Assembly (NCBI GenBank): GCA_008000375.1
Contig: SMOI01000073.1
Location: forward strand, 77,620-110,048
From: Poteriospumella lacustris
Taxonomy: Eukaryota > Sar > Chrysophyceae > Chromulinales > Dinobryaceae
Direction of reading: 5' to 3'
DNA length: 32,429 bases
Positions 1 to 10,080 of this stretch are shown here, in pieces. The notes below the pieces were generated by a model. It was not told the DNA's origin and ran no database searches. It saw only the letters and a list, made by a program, of their open reading frames with translations. A program made the position numbers and the translations under genes. Within the stretch, counting starts at the first letter, position 1, and each line of letters opens with the position of its first letter.

Positions 1-8
1 TTGTGTAT

Positions 9-1949
9 TTACAATCGCAATCCCGACAAAATCCGTTGGGGTTCTCCAATGGGTGTAGTTCCTCGTTTGTCGATCAGCTTCACTGCCACCCAGTCACCAA
101 TTTCCGGTGCACGTGCTTGCGATGGATCACGATTACCGTAGGCATCTTGATATGGCAACACGTTACGAGGGAAGACCACCGTACGGCCGTTATCAATCTT
201 TCCCTGAAGGAACGCTTCCGACTTTTTACTGCGGCCTTCCACCAAGACGATTTCTTCTCGGCCGGTGTTGATCAATTCCTTGACGGTTTGTTCGAGCTGT
301 TGCTTGTAAAACAAGTCAATCAACTCTTGCAAACGTCGTTGTTTCACTTCAGCAGGAACATTGTCTTCGTATCGACGATGGGCCATGGTTCCAGGACGCA
401 TACTGTACGCGAACATATATGCCATTTGATAACCCACTTTTTCGACCAAATCCAACGTTTGCTTATGTTCTTCTTCGGTTTCATCACAGAAACCGACAAT
501 GAAATCACTCGACAACGCCACATTTGGGACAATCTCACGGATATGTCCTACTAGATCCAAATACGCTTCGCGGGAATATCCACGTCTCATACGTTCCAAC
601 ATCGTTGTACTACCGGATTGGGCAGGGAGATGGATTTGCTTGCAAATGTTCTCACGATCACGCATCAGTTGCAGTAAGCCATCAGGAAAGTCCTTGGGGT
701 GAGGAGACGTGAAACGAATACGAACATTGGGATCCACATCTGCTAATGCTTCCAAAAGCTGCACAAAGCGTTTGGAGTTGGCAGTAATCTTCGGGACCTT
801 GTATACGGTTTTGAAATTCTTGCTCATCGGTGCCTCTTCGGCTTCTTCAGCGGTTAAGTTGCTGCGACGACGAGGACGATTTGCCAAATCCGCAGCAGAA
901 ACCACCTTTGGCGTAGAAGAATCCGGATTACGCTTATGGTGACTGACATTGACACCACAGCCATGGTCGTGGTCATGATGATGGCTGTGATCATGTCCCA
1001 GGGATGTCTCCACTTCGGTCGTTGCTGGACGATTGCCAGATTCATCGTGATAGCTGTTGACATTCTGTCCCAATAACGTGATTTCTTTCACGCCTTGGTC
1101 ACGTAAGCGCTTGACTTCATCGACAATACTTTGAATAGGTCGCGATCGTTCACGCCCGCGTGTAAAGGGGACAATACAGAATGCACACATGTTGTTGCAT
1201 CCGCGCATGATACTGACGAATGCCGAATGCTTCGATTCATCCAAACGAACTGGAGCGATATCTGCATACGTTTCATCCATAGAAAGCATAACATTGACAC
1301 CTCTTTGACCTGACAGAGAGGCTCCATCAAGAAGACGCGGGAGGTCACGATACGCATCTGGACCACAAATCACATCCACAACATGTCCACGCAAATCGAA
1401 TAGCTTCTCCTTCAAGCGCTCCGCCATGCATCCCAAGACACCAACGGTTCTCAGTTTACCCTGCTTTTTCATGGGAGCCAGTTGATCAAGACGAGAAAAG
1501 ATCTTTCCCTCAGCATTGTCTCGGACAGCACACGTCATCAAGAGAATGACTTCCGCTTCATCGATATCCATTGTCCGGAGATAATCACCTTCCTCTTTAT
1601 TGAACTCTCGGGAATTATTCAAGACAGAAAGGACAATTTCGGAATCACCGAAGTTCATTTGGCAGCCATACGTCTCAATGAAGACCTTTCTTGGGTATCG
1701 AATGGTTGGAATGTTGTCTTTGCCGCGTTTCAGATAGGGCGGAATAGGATTGGGAATATGCTCCGCTGCATTAACAGGATTGGACGTGGAACTTTGCTGT
1801 TGCATGAAATCTTTCAACGATGGGATTGTGGTCGTGTCAATCTTTGATGTCGAAGAATGCCATCGGAGGTTCTCCATCCGTACCGACAAGGATGGGGTAT
1901 TGGCTGCGGCCAATCGACGAGACAATCGTCGCATCTGTCTCGAAAGCAT
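9..1949 (-). CDS. CDK5RAP1: CDK5RAP1/MiaB-family tRNA methylthiotransferase, probably mitochondrial
   Basis: Single exon, 646 aa, complete (ATG at 1949, TAA at 9-11). Family role: a radical-SAM enzyme with two Fe-S clusters that adds a methylthio group to isopentenyl-adenosine at position 37 of tRNAs. Visible domains: an N-terminal UPF0004 domain (about residues 87-205) with the three cluster cysteines C96, C140 and C174; the radical-SAM CxxxCxxC signature at C251/C255/C258; and a C-terminal TRAM-like RNA-binding segment (about 565-640). The first 35 residues are rich in Arg and Ser and lack acidic residues apart from one Glu, as in a mitochondrial presequence. The radical-SAM domain is interrupted at about 302-390 by an insert carrying a His/Asp-rich cluster (319-338). 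Human CDK5RAP1 is shorter (about 600 aa). It diverges from the kinase gene that starts at 2369. The family call is firm; the compartment is inferred from the N-terminus. Confidence 0.93.
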   Translation of the reverse strand: MLSRQMRRLSRRLAAANTPSLSVRMENLRWHSSTSKIDTTTIPSLKDFMQQQSSTSNPVNAAEHIPNPIPPYLKRGKDNIPTIRYPRKVFIETYGCQMNFGDSEIVLSVLNNSREFNKEEGDYLRTMDIDEAEVILLMTCAVRDNAEGKIFSRLDQLAPMKKQGKLRTVGVLGCMAERLKEKLFDLRGHVVDVICGPDAYRDLPRLLDGASLSGQRGVNVMLSMDETYADIAPVRLDESKHSAFVSIMRGCNNMCAFCIVPFTRGRERSRPIQSIVDEVKRLRDQGVKEITLLGQNVNSYHDESGNRPATTEVETSLGHDHSHHHDHDHGCGVNVSHHKRNPDSSTPKVVSAADLANRPRRRSNLTAEEAEEAPMSKNFKTVYKVPKITANSKRFVQLLEALADVDPNVRIRFTSPHPKDFPDGLLQLMRDRENICKQIHLPAQSGSTTMLERMRRGYSREAYLDLVGHIREIVPNVALSSDFIVGFCDETEEEHKQTLDLVEKVGYQMAYMFAYSMRPGTMAHRRYEDNVPAEVKQRRLQELIDLFYKQQLEQTVKELINTGREEIVLVEGRSKKSEAFLQGKIDNGRTVVFPRNVLPYQDAYGNRDPSQARAPEIGDWVAVKLIDKRGTTPIGEPQRILSGLRL

Positions 1950-2368
1950 CTTCTCCCCTCTAATTGAGATTGATGCACAATCGTAGGAGTTGCTCTTGCC
2001 AAGAATAGCTTGTGAAATCAGGCCTTGTTCGAATTACGAAGTCCTTCGGTCGTGTTGATGTTGATTGGTTTCAGAGATGTTCGGAAAAAACGCTTTTCTA
2101 TTCCCATTATTACGGGATATCGGGTTATAACTGTCGTTCACTTCTCTTCCATTTCCAATGTCAGTTGAAAGCGACTGTAAAGACAACAGAAAGCTTATCA
2201 GTTATAATCATTTGCAGGAAAATCTCAAGGAAAAGAACACGTGTTTGTATTCTTGGCGATAATTGATTGTGTCTCAAACCTTTCAATTTTGACGAGAATC
2301 GGTGGTGAACGACTTGATCACACAAAAAGGTTCCTTGGTTTTGGTGTTCGCACAAGCCTTCGGAGCAA
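1950..2368. other. Intergenic, divergent promoter region
   Basis: This 419-bp stretch lies between two divergent genes, so it should hold both promoters and 5' UTRs. I see no convincing coding exon, tRNA or repeat in it. The short open frames here lack splice-compatible ends and family signatures. Confidence 0.5.
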
Positions 2369-3516
2369 ATGTTCTTGATTTATCTCACATTCTCTCTCAT
2401 AATTTGGGCCAGCCATTGCTATGGTCAGCAATGTAAAGATGTGGCATTCGTCAAATCGGTTTCCTCGCGAGCTCATTGGCATCACGACGATGTTGAGATT
2501 CAATACGGGTATGTTTCCATCTCCTCTGTTATACTCGAACAATATGCTTAATCAAAGAGATGATTGGACTTATAGAAATGGAAGCGATTATCGACTTGTG
2601 AAGCGACTAGGGGAAGGAAGTTACGGCGAAGCCTACTTGGCGGTAAAAGCAGTCGACAACTATCCCTGCGTCATTAAGATTTACAAGGACAAAATGAGTC
2701 GCTCGAAAATGGTTCGAGAGCTTCTTATCATGCAGAATCTATGTGGTGGACCCAACATAATCAAGTTGTACGATGTGGTCAAAGAAGGAGTAAAAGGCCT
2801 TCCTGCTGTGGTTATCGAACACGTCAACTTCACCGATCATCGGACCCTTTACCCGACCTTGAGCGATCGCGATATTCGATTCTACATGCGCAATTTGTTG
2901 AAAGCTATCGACCATATGCATCGAAATGATGTTATTCACCGTGATATCAAACCCAGCAACGTTCTCATTGATCCAAACAAACGTATCATTCGATTGATCG
3001 ACTTCGGATTGTCACGGTTTCAATATCACGGTGCCAATCATTCAAGTGGCGGGACACTCAATTACATGGCTCCAGAAATATTATTAGGTCATAAACGGTA
3101 CAATGTGAAGGTCGATATTTGGTCCTTTGGTGTCATGCTGGCCGGATTGTTGTTTCGACGAGATATGTTCTTCAACGGTGATACCAAGGAGAGTCAGTTA
3201 CTCTCGTACACGAATGTACTCGGTACGCAGGGTCTCATTGATTTAGCAAAGGACTTGGATGTGGAGATAGATAAGAATGCCACCTACGCCAAGTATAATC
3301 TACCGGAGAGGAAATGGGAATCGTTCGTTGTACCGTCCACCAAAAGTCTTGTCACTCCAGAAGCAACATATGCATTACGCAGTATTCTACGGTACGTGAC
3401 ACATCCGGAGACACATTCATGTTTAACTTGATCGTGAATCATTGCTTGTGCGTAGGTTCGATCCTCGTGATCGCATGTCAGCATCCGATTTGCTGAAGCT
3501 ACCGTATTTCATGTGA
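2369..3516 (+). CDS. Casein kinase 2 alpha-like protein kinase with N-terminal signal-like sequence
   Basis: Three exons: 2369-2508, 2558-3391 and 3456-3516, giving 344 aa. Intron 1 is 49 bp (donor GTATGT, acceptor AAAG); intron 2 is 64 bp (donor GTACGT). Splicing adds a CK2-like pre-kinase segment at the front and an FDPRDRMSASDLL helix plus LPYFM ending at the back, both as in CK2 alpha. Motifs: Gly loop GEGSYGEA 65-72, catalytic Lys 87, NLCGGPNI typical of CK2 at 107-114, HRD 174-176, DFG 195-197 and APE 218-220. CK2 proper has DWG and GPE at the last two, so this is a diverged paralogue with more ordinary kinase motifs. The first 18 residues (MFLIYLTFSLIIWASHCY) form a hydrophobic signal-peptide-like stretch, implying a luminal or secreted kinase if the exon 1 model is right. 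An unspliced start at 2421 would remove it. Confidence 0.82.
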
Positions 3517-3791
3517 TCAGTTGGTGCCGTCAGGCCTCCCTTGAGAGTCGGTAGTCGTGCAATCCGTTTACGCAAATCCGGGCATGTGTTTTGGTATTGA
3601 AGAGTTTATTTCCGATGGTCAAATGGAATTGTTGTGTGGAATGTGGTGTATACTCGGCATCATTTTCGTTTCTTGGAGTGCTTCGTTTTGCGAGCAACAG
3701 CGATGAAATCGACCTCGTTTTTTATTTCTATTTACAGACCACTGGCACTGGTGATTGCTGGATGCTCAAGTCTCAACAACGTCAAAATTGT

Positions 3792-4670
3792 TCAAATATA
3801 ATCAGTTGTTCCATTGTCGTATGAGAAGGGTGTGTTGGTAGTGGCCAACGTTTCGACGTGCTGCGTGGCTATACTCGCGGATCGCTGTGGCTGAGGATGT
3901 GGATTGTCCAGACCATTATTCGATGACGTACTTGTTGTTCGATGCCGTATGACTACGGCTGTTGCTGGCATGGCTGATTGGATCAATTCCAAGTTTTGAC
4001 GTGCTTGTTGAATGGAGTCGAGTACTTTCTTGATACGCTGCTGGTTTTCGAAGATTTTCATGTTCATTTGCGTTTTGGTTTTGGAATATACCTTCCGACT
4101 CTGTATTTCATTGTATGTCCCTCATGAATTTCTTGGCATTTGTAAATAAAGTACAATCTGAATGAAACAAAAGCTGCTTACCGCGTCCAATTCCAATTGC
4201 AATTTCTTCATCTTGGTCTTCTCCCGAATCAAAATGGCTTCTAATTCCATAATGGTGTATCGGTGAGAAGGGTCGTACAAGTCAACTTCACTCATTGCTG
4301 ATGAATCACTGGCAGCTGAGTTGTTGGAGGCGCCCGCTTCTCTGGCTCTTTGTTGATTGGCACTCAAAAATGTTCGAGTCTTTGGTGCTCTTGGGGAAAA
4401 CGATGAAGACATGTCACTACTCTGACTCGGACTGAATGATGCTACTGAACCTTGTGATCCACTACTTGTTGGATATTCTAGTTTCAGTTTTGGCTTCTGT
4501 GGGTTGTAATCCGGATTCAATATTTGATGAGGAACCACCGACAAATGGTTTTCGTGTTTCAGTGCTGCACCATGCTGCTCAATCATTTTCGAAAATACAT
4601 GGGGTTTCGTGACTCGGTTCAAAAAGACTGGCCGATGCTCATTCTTTGCTGAAGAAGCTGAAGTTTTCAT
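3792..4670 (-). CDS. Hypothetical coiled-coil protein, Ser-rich
   Basis: Two exons on the minus strand, 4670-4182 and 4100-3792, with an 81-bp intron (4101-4181); 265 aa. I do not recognise a family. The N-terminal half is polar and Ser/Gln-rich (clusters of SPS, SSS). It is followed from about residue 140 by a coiled coil running across the splice junction (MELEAILIREKTKMKKLQ into the second exon, rich in Lys, Gln and Leu heptads) to about 225. The tail is polar and disordered (Ser/Thr/Asn/Pro). The reading frame stays open upstream of the chosen ATG to about 4772. A tract resembling a branch point and acceptor (ACTGAC..TTTCTTCAG) lies there, so a spliced 5' leader or an extra upstream exon is possible. 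It converges on the kinase gene, 275 bp away. Possibly a cytoskeletal or scaffold protein, but nothing in the sequence fixes a function. Confidence 0.6.
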
Positions 4671-5115
4671 AATAGAATCTGTTCGACCAATGTCGTGACT
4701 GGGCTCAATTCGCGGGGAAAGCTGAAGAAAGTCAGTAACAGCAGACAGAGTTTTCACCCAAGTTCTGGCCAAAGTTGATTCCCTTCAAATCGCACCAATA
4801 ATGTCGGAGTGAAGAGACGATTTAGAATGTGGTATATGGTATATGGTAAAATTCTGTCTCGAACGACGATCGGATCTCCAGCGTGGGGGAGTCCGAGCCG
4901 TTACGAAAAGTTGTTGTCTCCAAAAAGTCCACGTGAATCGAAGATCAGCGTTCCCTCATCCATCATGGATGGAAAAGCGGCCGGGTCTTCAAAGCCAAAA
5001 CACAACAGAACAATTGGAATTCTGAAAGTTAAACAAGGAAAAGCATCACCCCGTTTGATCGATATATCATCAACAGCGTTATTCTTCTTCGTGAGTGAAG
5101 GTTCCCATCGTCACC
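4671..5115. other. Divergent promoter/5' leader region
   Basis: This stretch lies between the coiled-coil gene (-) and the SNAP gene (+). The frame open on the plus strand through 4809-5186 has no family signature and runs into the SNAP gene in another frame, so I treat it as chance. A possible 3' splice site for the minus-strand gene lies near 4720-4735. Confidence 0.4.
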
Positions 5116-6258
5116 ATGGAGAAAATCCTACAAAAGAAGAAGTCGGCCATGGCGGCTATGTATACCACAGATTCGGTGGCCTTTAAGTATTATCAGGACA
5201 GCATCAAACTGAAAATCGAGGGAAAATGGCGCGATGCGGGGGATAAGCTGATCAAATGCGCCGATTTATATTTGTTTCTCCGTCTCGCGTTGGAGGCTGC
5301 CACGGTTTATACTGAGGCAGCAGAATGCTTCATGAAGATCGACAAAAGTGAGGCATTGCGAGCCTATGCTTTGTCCGTCAAAACGTATTGTGAAGTTGGA
5401 AAATTTACGGTGGCGGGTCAACTGGAACGAAAAATCGCCATGATTCACTATCGCATTCAACACTTCGACGACGCCGCATCACATTTCCAAAAGGCGGCCA
5501 ATTTCTTGTCCGGTGATAAGAACATGGAACAGAGTGAACTGTGTCAAGAGAAAGCGGCTGAGTGTTATGTGCACATTGGAGAGTATCGGGAAGCATTTCG
5601 AGTCTACGATAGCTTGGCTAATAGCTGCGTCTCGTCGAATCTACGACGATTTGAAGCACGGAATTTTCTCATGAAAGCAATAATTTGCTTGTTTGGTGAG
5701 ATTATTGCCACGGCAGAGGTAGAAAGACGTCCAGGATCACCCAACCGACCATCTTCTCCCTTGCATGGAGAACTTCCTGCGCCATCAAACAATAAGAACG
5801 ATGGACCGTTGGTTACGCCGTTGTCCTTGGACCAGTTACAACTTCGCTATCTCAACAAATACAGCGAGATCGAAAACAAAATAATGGAGTACAATTCGAT
5901 CGACTACCTGTGGAAAAGCTCGCGGCATCAGAAACTGTTGAGGAATTTGTTGAAGTACCGACGGGAACGCGATTTGCACAGTTTTGTCGATCATTTGTTT
6001 TATTGGAATTCGATTGAACAATGGGACGAAGAGTGTTTGATCTTGTGGCAAAATACCGTCGCGGAAATGCAATTTGAAATTTCGTTGATCAAAGCCAACG
6101 AGGCGGAAAAGGCATCGGTCGCATCGGTAAGTTTGGCATCGATCGCGTCGGAGATCTTCGGTGGGGGAGGCGGCGGTCGATCGTCGATTCGATCCTCCTA
6201 CAACCGCGATAGTGTCAATCAAGCGAATCCTCCAGCCGCCACCGCAAAAAAGAAGTAA
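5116..6258 (+). CDS. SNAP (soluble NSF attachment protein) family member
   Basis: Single exon, 380 aa. The start is the ATG at 5116, which has a strong Kozak context (CACCATGG) and precedes the first TPR-like helix. SNAP proteins bridge SNARE complexes and the ATPase NSF so that SNAREs are recycled after membrane fusion. The alpha-helical hairpin array is clear at about 20-195: repeated A..Y..AA.C pairs such as YTEAAECFMKID and FDDAASHFQKAANF. A C-terminal helical part follows (about 235-340, with a WDEECLILWQN segment). Between them lies a Pro/Ser-rich loop (about 205-235) that ordinary SNAPs lack. The protein is longer than alpha-SNAP (about 295 aa) because of this loop and a Gly/Ser-rich tail ending in AKKK. 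The tail replaces the conserved C-terminal leucine end that stimulates NSF. Alpha- and gamma-SNAP assignment cannot be separated by eye. Confidence 0.85.
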   Translation: MEKILQKKKSAMAAMYTTDSVAFKYYQDSIKLKIEGKWRDAGDKLIKCADLYLFLRLALEAATVYTEAAECFMKIDKSEALRAYALSVKTYCEVGKFTVAGQLERKIAMIHYRIQHFDDAASHFQKAANFLSGDKNMEQSELCQEKAAECYVHIGEYREAFRVYDSLANSCVSSNLRRFEARNFLMKAIICLFGEIIATAEVERRPGSPNRPSSPLHGELPAPSNNKNDGPLVTPLSLDQLQLRYLNKYSEIENKIMEYNSIDYLWKSSRHQKLLRNLLKYRRERDLHSFVDHLFYWNSIEQWDEECLILWQNTVAEMQFEISLIKANEAEKASVASVSLASIASEIFGGGGGGRSSIRSSYNRDSVNQANPPAATAKKK

Positions 6259-6551
6259 GATGAATACGACCAGAATCTCTTCGGTATCGAAGATGGATGG
6301 ATATGAGACGAATGACGCTGCATACTGTAAATATTGTATAAAGAGCATTATTGAGCTCCGCCCGATTTCCTTGATGATAGGTATTTTGATATTTGACAAC
6401 GGTAACATACATATGAGACTCAGCGAAGATCAGACAATGAGGGGACTGTGTTGATTAGGGGGAAAGAGTGCTTACAAGAGACACTAAAACAGTTCTAATG
6501 AAGAGAAGAGTAGTCATACGGGCAAAGTACGACCTTTCTCCCCGTTCCGTT

Positions 6552-8562
6552 TTATGCACGCTTCAAACCATGACGATCAGGCTCCAACATCGCATTGACG
6601 GCCGCATCCACGAAGTTAACCAATATGTGCTTCAAGTCCTCACGGGTTTGACCAGGTTGACCCGCAATTTCAGTGTAATACTTGATCTTGGGTTCAGTAC
6701 CAGAGGTTCTCAAGGTAATCGTCACACCGTTGGCGAATTCGTACATAATCATGTGCGAATCGGGGGTACGGGGCATGGAACAAACGTGGTTCGCCGCACT
6801 GCTATCGTAACCCATGGTAATATCTTGAATCGATACAATACGTTGTCCCGCGACTTCCGTCCAATAACCACCTTCCGGACCTTCCGTACGCAAGCGATGG
6901 AAGATACGATCGGTCAACTTACCATCGTGACACACGATGTACGAATTGTACGAGACAAATTCACCGTATTGACGACCCAAATCCGCGAAAAGCTCCGTCA
7001 CGGTACGTGGGGCACCAGAAGTGGTGCTACCCGCGTGCCAACCTTCTTGCAAAGCACCCGCCATCTCCACGAAAATGCTACCGGCAGCGATACCATCCTT
7101 GTCACACAAGACGCTGCCACAGCAGTATCCAAGCGCTTCTTCGTACGAGAAGAGGACATCAACACCCTCCGCACGCAACTCTTGTGCACGGTTGCCCAAC
7201 CACTTGAAACCGGTAAGCGTATCATGATACTGCAAACCCTCAACGGTCGCAATCTTCTTCAACATTCGCGAGGACACCACACTGGCCAGAACTGCCGCAG
7301 GGCCATCAACATGCTTCGCCTTCCATTGTTGGATCAACCAATAACCCAACAAGACACCGATTTCATTGCCAGAGAAGGCTTTGAAAGTTCCATCGGAAGC
7401 ACGTTCAGCGGCAGCCAAACGATCCGCATCAGGATCGTTGGCGATGATCAATGAGCAGTCATTTTCAGCAGCAAATTGCATCGCCAAATTCAAGGCACCT
7501 TTCTCCTCAGGATTGGGGAAAGCTACGGTAGGGAAGTCCGGATCAGGATCGCGTTGTTGAGGAACGACGTACAATGGCTTGTGATGGAAAGCTTCGAACG
7601 CACGAGCGATCCAAGGAGCGCCAACACCGTGCATGGCTGTGGATAACCGACCAAACAATCGATGAGAATCAAAGCTGCAACAATTTCACCAAGCCTTTTC
7701 TTACCAGTATAGGCAACACGCAAATTACTGCTGGGGTTACGGTCTCTGCGAGTTGCCATGCGGGCGATAGCAGCCGTGTATTCAGTGGCGACTTCTTCCG
7801 TGACATCCTTGAAGAGAGCGTGGGTACGCACGTTGTCGAAGTCGAAAGTTTGCCAAGGCTGCAAGTTCTGGTTGATGCTGTGAGCAATACCACTGTCATG
7901 AGGAGGAATAATTTGGGCACCGTTCTCCCAGTAGACCTTGTAACCGTCGTCCGCCTTCGGATTATGGCTCGCGGTGACCATGATACCAGCTGAGAACCAA
8001 AGTGTCGACGTGCATAAGCTGCAGGTACAATCAGCATTCGAACAATATAAACCTTACCAGCGGTCTTAAAGTGCTGAATTGCAAAAGGCACATAAGGAGT
8101 AGCCACGAAGTTCTCCAGCAAATAAACCTTGAAACCCGCTGCCAAAAACACCGCAGCAGTCGTTTCCGCAAGACGACGCGAAGAAATCGTACCCAAACGA
8201 CGGTGATCGTAGCCAATCGCGAGACCCTATAGGATGTTGTCATGTAAAACAAGCAGTGCAGTGTTGTTATGAAGTAGAATACTCACTTTTTCTCTGGCAT
8301 CAGTGACGTGAGCCTCCAAGTAACGGACAAGGCCTTGCGAAGTTTGCAAAATGACCAGATCATTCATCTTATCATAGCCAGGACCCATAGCAGCACGAAG
8401 ACCAGCAGTTCCAAATTGGATGCGCTTGGTCATCATAGGCGTCAACTTGGCGATATCATTTTGGTCAATCAAGGCCTGCACCGCAGCAGCGGTCACAGAA
8501 TCAATATCCCAAGCCACATAGTCGCGGGCCAAAGCCAAAACTTCTTCAGGAGAGGCACTCAT
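6552..8562 (-). CDS. PGM2: Phosphoglucomutase/phosphopentomutase, PGM2 type
   Basis: Four exons on the minus strand: 8562-8287, 8226-8058, 7989-7705 and 7636-6552. Introns are 60, 68 and 68 bp; 604 aa, close to the ~612 aa of human PGM2. The enzyme interconverts sugar 1- and 5-/6-phosphates (ribose-1-P/ribose-5-P, glucose-1-P/glucose-6-P), linking nucleoside breakdown to glycolysis and the pentose phosphate pathway. Signature motifs: active-site phosphoserine loop TASHNP at 154-159 (Ser156), magnesium loop DPDADR at 311-316, sugar-binding FSYEEALGY, and the phosphate-binding [12 protein letters not shown] near the C-terminus. All catalytic landmarks are intact. The N-terminal [10 protein letters not shown] segment is also typical. 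No targeting signal, so cytosolic. The gene converges with the SNAP gene (293 bp between stops) and diverges from PHO88. Confidence 0.95.
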
Positions 8563-8925
8563 TCCTTACAAAATATCAACAAACAACAAACAGTCTCAAA
8601 TACGAATGTGAATCGTACAGAATAAAGAAACTTGTAGCAGTAAACTTCCTGAGACCAACAACAAAGACGACGAGCGAGCCCATTTGCGGTAACACGAGAT
8701 ATCGAGCGACATTTTCTGTGGAGAAAACCCGGGTTTCCGATGACGCGTGGCCGAGAGCGGCTGGTTGTGGATGGACCCAAAATCATTCGCGAAGCAATTC
8801 TTGACTTGAGCATCGATAGAAATCTGCAGAATCCAATTGGTTCTGATTTAATCTCCCCGTGATCGTAAGCAACAGAGCTTCGGTACATTTTACTGATATT
8901 TTACCTCTACAGTTCAAAGACAAAA
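8563..8925. other. Divergent promoter region PGM2 / PHO88
   Basis: This 363-bp stretch between two divergent start codons has no recognisable gene. A minus-strand frame (8559-8888) is open by chance and ends next to the PGM2 start. Confidence 0.5.
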
Positions 8926-9805
8926 ATGGCCAATCCTCAACCTAAGTTCGACCTCAAGATGTTGGTGCTCCCAGCGATGATGTTCTTGAATGGCAAAATC
9001 GATTTCAAGGACCCCCAAGTCCTCAACTATACTCAGATCGCTTTCGTCTCCGGTAAGTGAATATTTTGACAGAAATATTTAGATGCGACTTATCTTATGA
9101 ATGACTTGACTTGCGTTTCTTCTAGTTGCTGTCTTGGTTGGAACCATCTACGCGTATATCTACACTCAAATTCAGGCCAACAAGGACAAGAAGACCATCT
9201 GGGTTCCTCCTAAAGCTGCACCTCAGCTACCCTTTGGTTTGGGGCCCGCGCCTACTGCTCCTAAAGCTTCTGACTTCAAGAAGACTACCTACGCCGATCA
9301 CGAAGCTGAATTGCTTCGAGAAACGGCCACTCAATTGGCCATGAACGTTGGTATGAGCTTTTTCATGGCTTTCCAGTTCAAAGTCTACTTCTCCTTGCTC
9401 GTGCAGTCGATCATGCTTCCCATGAACCTTTTCGATTTCATTTTGTTCAAGAAGTACGTTCTGGGAGTTAAGAAGAACTCTAACGGCACCTCTTTGTACC
9501 GAGAGCATTTCAAGGAACCCACTGAGCGATCCATCGCAGCTGCAGAACGTTTGGAGAAGGCTCTTGAGTCTGGCAATGAGGAGGAAGTAGCTGCTGCCCG
9601 TAAGGAAGAAGAGGAGAGCAAGGAGAAGTTGGTGCCTTCGAAGGCCCAGTCTTCCATCGATCCTAAGGAACCCCGCGTGGAAGTCTTGACTGAGGAGGAA
9701 GAGACCAACAAGAAGTCCAACAAGGGTGACAAGAAGAAGGATACCAAGAAGGATGCCAAGAAGGAGGAGAAGACCTCTTCCGGAAACATGCAGGATTTGG
9801 ATTAA
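8926..9805 (+). CDS. PHO88/SND3-like ER membrane protein
   Basis: Two exons, 8926-9052 and 9126-9805, with a 73-bp intron (donor GTAAGT, acceptor TTCTAG); 268 aa. PHO88 (SND3) proteins sit in the ER membrane. In yeast they take part in the SND route for inserting membrane proteins and affect phosphate transporter maturation. Visible here: an N-terminal hydrophobic stretch (about 9-22), a transmembrane helix spanning the splice junction (about 37-58), a polar loop, and a longer hydrophobic region (about 108-140) containing NVGMSFFMAFQFKVYF and LLVQSIMLPMNLFD, the region best conserved in the family. The family is usually about 190 aa. Here the C-terminus is extended by some 110 residues of alternating Glu/Lys-rich sequence ending in a poly-Lys/Asp tract. 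The gene is convergent with CTNNBL1. Confidence 0.85.
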
Positions 9806-10080
9806 AGTTCTGTTGGACGCCACATATAGCATTAGGTTGTGTTTGCATGTCTTCCCGTGCAGGCTATGCACACTCCTTTGATTCTACGGATGGTACAGAG
9901 TGGAGGTCCTTCCCTTATCTTTATGTATAGAAATGCACTGTGCATTTCTTCTTGGTTCTTCCTGCCTCATTTTTGCTTGACGCCATTCTCGTCACTGGCC
10001 GCTCTGCTTTGTAACTATCTCTTTAAGTTGAACACGGGGAGACAAATCACGACAGTTATCTTTCTCCATACTATAGACGG

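Noticed and set aside
3-554. Plus-strand open frame of 183 codons at the window start
   Set aside because: Antisense to the methylthiotransferase C-terminus; no domain.
2421-3431. Unspliced start and end for the kinase
   Set aside because: It gives no CK2-like N-terminal segment and truncates the last helix; both are restored by introns with good splice sites.
4809-5186. Plus-strand frame of 125 codons upstream of SNAP
   Set aside because: No family signature; it overlaps the SNAP start in another frame, and the SNAP ATG has its own strong context.
6468-7454. Plus-strand open frame of 328 codons
   Set aside because: Antisense to the last PGM2 exon, which has clear catalytic motifs. The antisense product has no family signature, and its openness follows from the codon bias of PGM2.
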